DNA of 64,000 bases from Dendrophyllia cribrosa. Lineage: Eukaryota; Cnidaria; Anthozoa; Scleractinia; Dendrophylliidae. The notes under the pieces are model-generated. The model was not told where the DNA came from, did no database searches, and was given only the letters and a program-made list of their open reading frames with translations. The stretch lies in contig JAJLRJ010000004.1 of NCBI GenBank assembly GCA_024195265.1, positions 44,747,068 to 44,811,067 on the forward strand, read 5' to 3'. Shown in pieces: positions 36,847-47,110 of this stretch. The position numbers and the translations under genes were made by a program. Position 1 is the first letter of the stretch; each line of letters starts with the position of its first letter.

Positions 36847-36999
36847 CAAATAGGTGGTTTTCATGTTACGTCATCGCCGCCATGCTGGTGGACATAAACA
36901 ATAGTTCTCTCATTAGCTCCTTTTGTTCGTCCACCAGCATTTGTTCGTTTCACTATTGTTATCTATGTCTCTAGAGATTGGTTGCAAACCACCTATTTG
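36847..36999. mobile_element. MITE with CAAATAGGTGG ends
   Basis: CAAATAGGTGGTTTTCATG is matched by the inverse CAAACCACCTATTTG, with inner inverted CATGCTGGTGGAC/GTCCACCAGCAT arms. It lies just downstream of the receptor gene. Confidence 0.75.
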
Positions 37000-38338
37000 T
37001 TAGTTTTAATGAATAGTCCAATGAACCATCGTTAAGACATTGTTCAATGTACACAGGTTAGGTATTCTTAGTTCTTAGTCTCGGCTAATAATATATAATA
37101 TATTATAATAGTAAAGTTTTTATGAGCGCATTTGGAGTCTCAATGCGCTTACATGTCATCAATAAGAATAAAAAAATAACTGTGATTATAACAGTCATAT
37201 AACATAAATGAAGGGCACGCGTCTTTCGGTCTTTTGTCCATTTTGACTGCAAGACTTTTTACACGACAACTTCTCGTTTTTGCGAATTTCGGCTCGTGTT
37301 TCTTTAATTCTTAGAAAAATAAAATGATTTATATTTCTTTTCACAAAACGTAGTGTAGGTTTCTCCTTATTGTGATTATATTTACATATATTTACTAACT
37401 CTAAATGAAATTGTAAGAAGAATGAATAAAGTAATATTTAACAACGAATTTCGACACCAATTCATAGCGTTCAAAATAACTACATAAACACTGACACATA
37501 CATAACTTTATTTATACACGGGCATACCATTATGCAAATTGGTTTACACGAGAGCCGTGTTTAAATTAAAATAATACAAATATAATCGTAAAAAATCAAT
37601 GAAAAACAACATATAATACTGTGACAAAAAAACCCACTTCTTTTCACATTTTGTTTAATTTCTGACGAGCATGGTCAGATATTTTCAGGCTTAGATTTAA
37701 AAGCAATTTCGATAACAAACGTCTCGACCAATCAAATTGCCACCGCAGTTGTTCTGCTTCAACAAGATGTTCACTGACAATTTACAAATCAACCTTCTTA
37801 CGGTAATAAATATTTTATATCAGGGATTGCACCTGCTGTAAAACTTCACTTTCGTTATCACTTCACTCGGAATTTTGGCGATGAAACATATTATTACTGC
37901 GGACCTGCATCTTTTTATCAACATCTCAATTTTTGCTTTGTTGCTTCGACTTTGGATTTATGCACACAATTTTGACACATGTCTTATTTCATACGATGTC
38001 ACGTTACAGAAGGAAATACGTGAGTTATTTACTCTCAATGTTTGATCTGGCATCGACGGACGTCTAACACTTGTTTACCAAGTATCGAAAGCTGTTTAAT
38101 GTTGCTACGTGAAATATTTCGATTAATCACCGCAATTGGCCATTATTTGCTTGGTTGACAAAAGTAAAGAGCGTATCGTTGCAGCCAGTTCTGAGGGATA
38201 ATTCGACCATAATTTCTACTGCGACATTTTTTAAATATTCTTTTATCATTAAACCGCTTTAAGTCGAGTTGTTAAAATACTTGGTGCGAGTCCAGTCTAT
38301 TAATTTCGAGCCGCAAAAATTCAGACTTTCAACGGAAA
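37000..38338. other. Gene-free AT-rich stretch
   Basis: I see no open frame with coding character and no clear repeat. It separates the receptor and the ORF at 38339 and may hold the promoter of the latter. Confidence 0.5.
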
Positions 38339-38947
38339 ATGGCCGAGAAGAATTTTACACAATGCGAGCTTGGTTTCCATGGCAACATGACCCGTAGCTT
38401 TCCTTCGGTTTCACCTCCCGTGTTGCTTGAAGAGACTTGGCATCTAGTTTACATGTTTTGCGACAGTGAAAAATCAAGTAAAGGACGTAAACATAGATGT
38501 AAAAGGAGTTATTGTTCACTTTGTCGACATTTCCACAAAGAAACTGATAACAAGGAGGGGCTTGAAAAATATTTTGCGCGAGAGACCTTCAAGTTCCAGA
38601 GTTCTGAGACAAACGGGCAGGTAAAATTGCAAGACAACGCCAACGGTCTTCAGCGAAATGATTTATTTGCTTCGAAGGAAAAAGGCTGCGAAACCCTCAC
38701 TGTAGAAGGATTAAAAATGTACAAAGTAACTAACAAAACGATTCAGAAATCCGTCACAAAGAAGGAAAAGTTTGATGATGCCGCTAATTCCGCACAGAAA
38801 GCTGTTTCAGCAAGAAATGGTTGCATTACTTGTGAAAAACGCAGAGATAGCTTACTGCAAAGCCAAGAAGCCAGCAAGTCAAACAAAAGAATCATCAGGA
38901 TTGTTATGCCTCCAACTGAAGGCAAATCATGTTTATTTAGCCGATAA
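38339..38947 (+). CDS. Hypothetical protein, 202 residues, unrecognised
   Basis: One uninterrupted frame opens with a good start context (GAAAATGGCC) and ends TAA. The product is basic and hydrophilic, without signal peptide or membrane segment. A Cys/His cluster at residues 52-66 (H52, C54, C59, C62, H64, H66) could bind a metal, and Cys162/Cys165 (CITC) is another small pair. The Lys/Gln/Asn-rich remainder looks disordered. I know no family with this layout. Length well above chance in this AT-rich region supports a real gene; it could also be one exon of a larger one. Confidence 0.55.
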   Translation: MAEKNFTQCELGFHGNMTRSFPSVSPPVLLEETWHLVYMFCDSEKSSKGRKHRCKRSYCSLCRHFHKETDNKEGLEKYFARETFKFQSSETNGQVKLQDNANGLQRNDLFASKEKGCETLTVEGLKMYKVTNKTIQKSVTKKEKFDDAANSAQKAVSARNGCITCEKRRDSLLQSQEASKSNKRIIRIVMPPTEGKSCLFSR

Positions 38948-39135
38948 ATAATTACTGGTCATAGTCGCCTATTTTTCCGTGAATCCCCGGCTCTTAACCG
39001 CCATCTTGAATAACGTGGCGAGAAAAATCTGGATAATCTGCGCGAAGATATCTCCTTTTTTATTTCAACGAAGGTAGGAATTAGGAGATGTCTGCGAGCA
39101 GGTAAAAGAGCAAATGTACCAAGGGGGAGCGGGAA

Positions 39136-39158
39136 GGGGGGGGGGGGGGGGGGGGGGG
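39136..39158 (+). repeat. Poly-G tract (23 G)
   Basis: An uninterrupted G run, preceded by a GGGGGAGCGGGAA segment. Its length in any assembly is unreliable. Confidence 0.9.
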
Positions 39159-39403
39159 TGGTTTTAGATTTCGCTCGCAGTTTGATCCAGATGGCGGCTC
39201 AGCTGTTGAAACCATCCAACAAACGGGAAATTAGGAAACAATGAATAGACTAATAATTGATCACTGAAGAACCTTGATCCTGAACCAGTTATCCGCAAAG
39301 TCAGCGATGCCACTTAGTGTCAATCATCACTTGTACAAGGCAGAAGGAAACATTGACTTTGTTGACTTTGTTGTGAAGTTTCACTGGAGACATTGGCTGA
39401 ATA

Positions 39404-39572
39404 GGCCATTTCCGAGTTACGTTATGCCTCGTTGTCAAAGCGAGGTTAGGTGCACAACCTTTCATATGGAAATGAGTTTTATTTGCATTTGAATAAAAAC
39501 TCATTTCCATATGAAAGGTTGTGCACCTAGCCTCGCTTTGACAACGAGGCATAACGTAACTCGGAAATGTCC
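39404..39572. mobile_element. Palindromic MITE, TA target duplication (family 1, copy 2)
   Basis: This is a 169-base hairpin with the same GGCCATTTCCGAGTT end as 13135-13301 and TA at 39402-39403 and 39573-39574. The arms (TATGCCTCGTTGTCAAAGCG and its inverse) are nearly perfect, so it is probably young. Confidence 0.87.
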
Positions 39573-40279
39573 TAAATCCTGAGTTTGAAGCATGTTTCTA
39601 TTTCTTTTCCCTATCATCATGCATTGTATAGGGATTGGTATTAATTAATTCTAAATAGTTTTAGTATTATTAAGTAATATTAGTATTTATCATGATTGTA
39701 ATTACCACTTAATATAGTACATGTAATACAAGAGAGTGGAATAAACGATTTTTATTATGAATTATTTTATTTAATAAGCCCCAATATTAAGATACAAAAT
39801 CTCCTTTCTTGTCACCATATTTTTTTATAGATTTATTACATTGGCCAGTGAGAAGAAGTCGTTAAAATATCAAAGCAATTCATCTCGGGTGATCATATCT
39901 TTAATTCTCCTAACCTCTCTAATTGATCAAACATTGATATTACAAGGAGAAATTTGATGCTGATCACTACAATAGAACCCTGCCTAACGACCACCGCGTT
40001 AATACGACTACTGAATGTCTGGAAGTAGATGTCACGTGCCCACTACGCTCTTGTCTTTAGTTGACACAATACAACAATGGTGTCGCTTTCATTATGTCTT
40101 CATTCTCACTCCCGGCAAGTGAAACATTTATTGTATTTGCTTGTTTTGTTTCCAAGACCTTGAATAAAAACATGACAATTTTGTGGCATAAAAAATGAAA
40201 AAAATCTTGCTTCATGTTTTGAAAAGCTCAATGCAACAATGCTACAACGGTGGCCAATTGTTGGCTTATGAAGATAAGT

Positions 40280-40860
40280 TTATTTGGATTCGTTTCCCAG
40301 GCGACAACCACACTGTACGAAATTCGCGGTTCACTGCTTTTGTACCCCTCATTAACTGATAAACCGTTATTGGTGACTCTAGTCAACGAACAGGGTCCCG
40401 CGCGCGTGCACCTCTCAACTGGGTCTTCGTATTAAATGACTACAACATAGCATTTAGTTTTTTTGCAACTTTAATTTACAGAAAGAACGAATGAAAATTA
40501 AAAAAAACTTACGCCAAGAAATAATTATACAAATTTGGAAAATGTTTGGAGTGAAATAATCCGGATGGAGACAAAGACCGCCACACTGAAGGCATTAAGT
40601 ATGCAACAAAGGAATTCTTTATTTAAAAAAGAAACGTGTTTCAAATCTAAATCAAATGTAGAAAGGGTTTAAAAGGAGAAGAGAAATTCAGATAAAACTC
40701 TAACAATAAACTTAATTTTTGCGGAATATAGCACCTGAACCCAAGCGAGAGTGAGGAAGTCGCACGTTTCTTCCGCGTGAAACAAGCGCGTGTTGACCAA
40801 AATCGGGCTTACACAAGGCGCCCACAAAAATACTTTCAAGCAATGAAACATTGTTAAAAG
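40280..40860 (+). repeat. Duplicated block, copy 1
   Basis: It matches the same-strand segment 42920-43850 in three collinear parts: a CACGTGCACCTCTCAACTGG-like part, a GAGTGAAATAATCCGGATGG part (40550-40675 against 43195-43320) and a GAGGAAGTCGCACG part (40690-40850 against 43680-43850). Copy 2 has about 350 extra bases before the third part. Confidence 0.7.
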
Positions 40861-41405
40861 GCTAAAAGACTTGGTTCCCTTAGGACACACACATACTGGT
40901 GTGTACAAAGACCCTGATAAAGGCAGCATCGTTAGAAGACCATAAGAGTATATATAGTTTTTTTTTATTTTTTTTTCTTTGGCACCCACGCGATGTGGCA
41001 CCTTGTCCCGTGTAAAAAAGAAAAAAAATACCACCCATATCCCGCACCAAAAAAAGGCCCCAAATTGGGGGTGCCGTCGGCAAAATTGCGCTTCCGTAAG
41101 CTTGGAGAGAGGGGAGGCAATACCACGCCCAGTATGTTGGGTGACACGACCGCACCAAAGTGGTGTGTAGTATAGGGGATTACCGCGTCCGGCCGCACCC
41201 AAGGAAGTATTTATGCACCCCCACGGAGCCTTTCAAGAATGCTTGCCATCCCTCTCCCTAAGCGAACGAGGAGGCCGAGTGAGTATAAACATATGTAAAT
41301 ATAAACCAAGCAAGAGTACATCTATAGTGCTTGCACCATTGATATTTTCACCCCGTCTCTATTCACTTCTACTGATTTGTCTAGTTTCCCGATATTGCAT
41401 CGTCG

Positions 41406-41567
41406 CAGGCGCGGATCCAGGATTTTTCTTAGGAGGGGGTGCACCTCTAAGGAATGACGTAACTGAAGGGTGACGTAAACAAATTTTAAAAGCGAACAAC
41501 GCAGACTAGGTCATCTCAGGGGGGGGGGGTGCGCACCCCCTGCACCCTCCCCCTAGATCCGCCCCTG
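41406..41567. mobile_element. Short hAT-like element with 5-bp duplication CGTCG
   Basis: The ends are CAGGCGCGGATCCAGG and the inverse GATCCGCCCCTG, flanked by CGTCG (41401-41405 and 41568-41572). It belongs to the same broad type as 14343-14548. Confidence 0.8.
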
Positions 41568-42919
41568 CGTCGGTTTACTGTAAACTTCAATATAGCACGT
41601 CCTGACAAGTGTTTGCTCTCCGGTTTTAACTGCTTAGCGAAAAACAATGACCGGACCACTTTTAATTTACTTCTGAGATGTTTTTTTTTTCCTACTCAAA
41701 CTCCACCTGTTCAAGAAGATTGTTTGTAGAATTCCGTCATATTGTGGTTAATTCACTCTATTTAAAGTAATTCTATTTTTTTTGCGCCTGTATTTTAGTT
41801 TATAGAATAAAAAAAATAGTTTTGCTGCGTAAGACGCGAACAGCAGTAGCAATTATCGATTGGAAAAAATAATAGAAAAAGTGAAAACGAGCGCCTAAAA
41901 ATCTCAGCTGAAATCAGTCTGTTAGAAATACACTGAGACGAGATAAGCCGGGCCGTTATTTATTACTCGGAAAACGATTAACTGTTCATTTTTCAATCAA
42001 GAATGTTTGCACGGTATTTCAAACAGGTTTTTAGCCCTGCTTTCTTTCATTGGAAATTAAACTGAATGTACCGGCCTATGCACTAGAATCAGAACGAGGC
42101 TGATTTCTATTATTAGCAAACTAAAGGCAGGAAATGAAAAGACCCACCATGTGGGAACTGGGAAATAGGCGGGCAAATAGGAGAATGCCATCGATATCCT
42201 TCGCCATATCTTTTCCTGTTATTCTTGTAAGAAACTTTACTACCGTACTACTGATTTAATGTCTTGTTTGTTTTTTATTTAATCAGTAACGTTGTGGCCT
42301 GAATTTAAGATTTAGGGATTATGATTGAAACAAAGCTAAACAAGTCTGCACCTTAATAAGCCCACAAAATAAAATGGATCAGCTGTGGTTGAATTAATAT
42401 TAACAGTACGTGTTCAATCGGGAATGTTATTGAAAACAGAGCGCAGGTCACTGTTTGGCAATAAACGTAGAATATATAAAAAACAAACATTTGACACTAA
42501 TAAAATATCAGTCGGTATTCTCTTGTTTTGATTACGCCTTTTTACTTTCAGTCCCGTCACTTGAATACTGATTTATAAACATTTCTACAAACAGAGAAAT
42601 ATTTACAGTATTAACTTGTGTTGATTCCAAAACACAGAGTAAAAACATGTCTATTAAAATAACAGTTTTTTGATCAACATGTTTGTGACACAACAAATAA
42701 AAAACGTTGCAATGGTACTCTGCTGGTTAGCTTAATAAAAAGAGGATTGGAGCTGGCTATAATCTAGGTAGCATTGTTGCGGACATAAATCGGTATCCCA
42801 GTTTAGCCGAGCGAGAAACAATTGTTGCGGGCGCAAATCTTGAATTGCTTCCCAGACGCACGGCAATGTCATTAAATCAAGTCAAAAACTTTCTTCGAGG
42901 ACACAAATTTTTCAAGCAA

Positions 42920-43850
42920 GGCAAGGCAACATCCACTGTACAAAATTCGGGTTCACCCATTCCTTTTCCCTCATTAAACGTTCAGTTTTCATAAGTCCAT
43001 CGAACGAGATCACACACGTGCACCTCTCAACTGGGTCTTTATAATGACTGCTGTAAAGGAAGTCAACAACGGAAAAATACAGATGGCTTTTAGTTTTCCT
43101 GCTAAAATCACTTTAAGTTGCAATTCCACTGAAAGAAAATACAAATAAAGATAAAAATCTGCTACCAAGAAATAAGATAAATTTTGAAAATTTTTGGAGT
43201 GAAATAATCCGGATGGAAACAAAGACCGTCACACTGAAGGCATTAAGTATGCAACAAAGAAATTCTTTATTTAAAAAACGTGTTTCAAATCTAAATCTAA
43301 TGTAGAAAGGGTTTAAGAAAAAGAGCTGTATATGATATCAAAAGTTCATTGGTCTATGACCAGTGTTAACAACTTAGCAGTGTGTATCATATGATAACAG
43401 GTTGATAAGTTCTCATATCAGCCTTCAGGGTTGTTAGTTCATTTCATGGCAGACGTGGACTGTTTGTGGTTAATTGTGTGGACTCAATAAACCACGAAAA
43501 AACACTTGAATTTAAAAGACCTGACGTGAAAGAAATCATGTGCTGACTTAACGTTGGATAAAATTTACAACGTAGTAATTTTATCCTGAAATTTCTCTAG
43601 CCGGACCGCGCTTGTCTTAATCCCTCGTAGAATCGAAATTTCGATTTTTCAGTGTGCAGATAAACCACAAGCAGGAGGCGGTAATAACTCTAACAATACA
43701 TTTAATTTCTGAATATGGCACCAGAACGCAAGCGATAGTGAGGAGGTCGCACGATTCTTCAGTCCGCATGAAACAAGCGTGTTGGCCACTGAACATGGCG
43801 TTTCAGTCATAAGGCGCCCACGGCTTTCTCTTAACAAAACTATCATAATG
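42920..43850 (+). repeat. Duplicated block, copy 2
   Basis: Partner of 40280-40860, about 2.65 kb downstream. The middle part is the best conserved, with a few substitutions over ~125 bases. No protein is encoded in either copy. Confidence 0.7.
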
Positions 43851-43880
43851 CAAATGAATGAAATATTGCTAAAGATCTCG

Positions 43881-44018
43881 CCCCGGTTGTTTAAAAGGTG
43901 GATAGCGCTATCCACCCGTTAAATTATTATCCAACTGATATACATTAACAAAACCAAGTGTGTTATCCACTGGAAAAAACATTATCCAGTAGATAGCGCT
44001 ATCCACGACCCGCGGGGC
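43881..44018. repeat. Inverted repeat with GGATAGCGCTATCCAC motif
   Basis: GGTGGATAGCGCTATCCACC near the left end and GATAGCGCTATCCACGACCC near the right bound this ~138-base element; each motif is itself palindromic. Confidence 0.65.
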
Positions 44019-44758
44019 ATGTAAGAAAGCTTTGATTCCCTGCTGCACTTTTGAAAAGTCTCGAGAGAAATACCAAAACTATAGCACATTAAAACTGAAA
44101 TGGAACGTTTTAAACTGAGTCATTTCAGGAAACATATCAAGTTATCTAACGATCATTTTATTTTGCTACTTATTCAAAATATACATTTGTTTTTATTTTA
44201 AAGTGCCATGACCGGTGTTAATCTTGCAAAGGACCTGTAATATCTCGCCTCGCTACGTTAGTGGACCATAAGTAATGTCTAAAATGACAAAAACGATATG
44301 AAGACTTGAGCTAAACAATACAAGATTTTACTGCTTTTGTCAGTCAGATCAAAACAAGCCACAGTTTTGCGCGCAATTAACATTACGGACAGAAGCACAC
44401 TAGCTAGCTGTCAGGTTGAATAAAACAAACAGTTGTAAGACCGGTAAAGTTCACATAAATAAAGATGTTTGAGCGCCAATGTTTCGTCAGTAAAACTGAG
44501 GTTTATATTGCTTGGATATATAGTTTATATATCACTGCTCTGGTAAAGGAACAGCGTTTTTCAATTTAAATAAATTGTTTATCGTCCAGTAATGGCTGGC
44601 TTTTTCATCTGACTGATTGTACTCAGTTAGTAATAATTAGGATCAATATGAATATAAAGGCATTTTTAAATAAACACAAATTTTCCGGCTTTTTTGACAA
44701 AATATTTTGCAAAAGAAAAAAATCCCTTCACAGTCATCATCATTATCGTTGTCACTGT

Positions 44759-44830
44759 GGTGACCCCTGCCCCACCCTTCTGCTGGTGACCCCTACCCCA
44801 CTCTTCTGCTGGTGACCCCTACCCCACCCT
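44759..44830 (+). repeat. 26-bp minisatellite, ~2.8 copies
   Basis: GGTGACCCCTACCCCACTCT plus TCTGCT is repeated in tandem with few changes. Confidence 0.9.
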
Positions 44831-45288
44831 CCTATATTTAAAGATTGTGTCTTGGTTGCATTCGCTCAATTCTGTTAGAAGTAAAAAACTGAGAAAAAAA
44901 ACTCGAAAACCTCAAAACTCCCTTTAAAAGCCATGCAAGCTTTATGCAATCATAATATTTAAACTCCACCGTATGAGCCAATAAATTTTGGCCATCAACA
45001 GACCAAGTTCATCAGATGAGTGGTGTAATGTGTAACCTTCCTGCTCTTAGATAATTTCCATATTTTGTTTGTAGGTAATCTTAACTCTGCATAACATCTA
45101 GAATAGTGATAAAGACCAAGTCTATAAATAGAAAAGTTAAGATTAAATTTATGTTTTTTTAATTGCCTATTCTTGAATTACTTCTTATATTAAAATGAAC
45201 GCTTTGGAAATATCTGCAAGGGCCAACGGACAGAGCAAAAGCGTTGGATCCTGGTGGATCTAGTCAGCAAATTTGATATAACTACGAA

Positions 45289-45442
45289 GGAACTAATAAA
45301 GCAAGGCTGACTGTACAACTGGGATTATAAGTATATTCTTTCCAATATTTCGTCCTGAAGAAGTCAGGCCGTGCCTGACGAAATATTGGAAAGAATACGC
45401 TATTAACACCAATTGTACAGTCAGCCTTGCTTTGTTAGTTCC
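45289..45442. repeat. Long inverted repeat centred on GTCAGGCCGTGCCTGAC
   Basis: Arms of about 65 bases (from GGAACTAATAAAGCAAGGCT) face each other, containing CCAATATTTCGTC and its inverse. It is non-coding. Confidence 0.75.
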
Positions 45443-45582
45443 TTTAATTATATTAAAATGTTATTTCAAATTAGATTATCTCGGCATCTGCTTTGAAAGT
45501 TAAAGCGAAATCTGAAATCATAAAGGGAAATTGTCCTGGCTGAAATCATCGCGTTTTCATGACTATGACCAGGAGCTTGCTT

Positions 45583-45775
45583 TAAAAGGACACTGTCCCG
45601 CCGAGATAACGAAAATGTGTTTATTTAATTTCCATATAATATCGCCAAATGCCACCAAATATACAACTAAATTGGATAAAAAGATTCTATAGAGCAAAAC
45701 AGAAGCAGTAGTTTGGAGAAAAAGTGCAGGATTGCAAGGATGGAAGTGGATTACAGTTCACAAATTTTGATTTCG
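45583..45775 (+). repeat. Interspersed repeat, copy 2
   Basis: Same family as 23038-23230 in the same orientation; begins GGACACTGTCCCGCC. Confidence 0.75.
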
Positions 45776-46392
45776 TGACAGGCGGTCAAGAAATCAAAGT
45801 TTCCATTCTGGTGGAATTTTGAGTTTTTTAGTCAAAGCAAGCTCTTGGCCATAATTGTGAAAACACTTGAACGGGCTACAGGAAATCATGTGCCATAACC
45901 TGTGGGATGAATTGCATCGGATTTCAAGAATCAATTCTGAGCCATGCACCCAGTAAAATTGAGCATAACGTCTCCTCTACTCAAACACATGTTGACCAAC
46001 ACCAGTTAACACAGGACGCTAATGTTTGTTTATTTTTCTGGTAATCGGTTTGCGAACCTGTCCACATGCAATTAACCGAAGCTAAACATCAGCTCTTGAA
46101 CTGGTGTGCCGGTCTACAGCCAAAGCTTTCTTATATCTTTTTGGATATTGCTGTGTTGATGTGGGTTCCCGATTAACACTTTCCGCAGCACAGGTATGAA
46201 ATTTTGAGTCTGTGGATGAGTCCCTAACCATATATATATATCGCTTATCTGTAAACACGATAGCACATGGTGAAACCTTTTAATTGAATGGTCGCCGTGC
46301 TGAGCAGTACTTTTAATTTCCTAACTACTTTTCTACGGTGCTGTCTGTCTGGGGAAAAAAGTGTTAACATTCCTTACCTCTCCTTCATGGTA

Positions 46393-46681
46393 GATAGAGC
46401 AGTTTTCAATTGAGCGTGGTAAAACCAAAACCAAAGTAATTACTCTGACCAATCACAGCAGTCGTAAACAATCCAATGAACCAATCAGGGCTCAAAGCAA
46501 TTACATGTCGGCGGCGCCAAGCGCGGGAAAACGCGTGCGAGCAAGTCACGATTGGTTTTGGTTTTACTTCTGATTAGTTGAGATAGTGGCGCGAGATTTT
46601 TAGCCAATCACAAAGCGTAGCAATGAAAAACCAAAGCAATTGTGTAATAACTTTTGACAATCAATTGAAAACTGCTTTATC
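46393..46681. mobile_element. MITE with GAGCAGTTTTCAATTGA ends, TA duplication
   Basis: The ends GATAGAGCAGTTTTCAATTG and inverse CAATTGAAAACTGCTTTATC are flanked by TA (46391-46392, 46682-46683). Inside are several CCAATCA motifs and GCGCGGGAAAACGCGTGCG. A truncated inverted copy lies at 27035-27190. Confidence 0.8.
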
Positions 46682-46954
46682 TAAAAGCACTATATATATA
46701 AATACAGCATGTATGTAAATAATAGCAAGCGAATATCCTTCTGCTGTGTTGTACTTTTCATGTTGTCACACCTGTCGTTGCTGACTGAAACTTCCAAAGC
46801 TCGGTTAAGGTAAACTGTTGAACTAGTATACGAAGTCCTAATAACTGTTTTCCTTCAGTTTTACCTACATAACGAAAACGAAAAAAACAAAAAACAAGTG
46901 TCGACGAAGATCACTTTTGAAACTTACTAACCACCCGTAATCCGGTAATCCACT

Positions 46955-47110
46955 GAGTTCCATGCTTGCTATCACCTGCACTTTTTCTCCAAACTACTGC
47001 TTCTGCTTTGCTTTATATATCTTTTTATCCAATTTAGTTATATATTTGGTGGCATTTTGCGATATAACATGGAAATTAAGTAAACACAATTTCGTTATTT
47101 CGGGGGGCTG
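46955..47110 (-). repeat. Interspersed repeat, copy 3 (inverted)
   Basis: The reverse complement carries AAAAGTGCAGGTGATAGCAA and GATAAAAAGATATA and GCCACCAAATATA, matching the copies at 23038 and 45583. Confidence 0.65.

Noticed and set aside
45289..45442. A third hammerhead candidate (CTGAAGA ... GAAA)
   Set aside because: Words of the core are present, but there is an extra A beside stem II and no NUH cleavage site joined to matching stem I and III strands. It is only a long palindrome.
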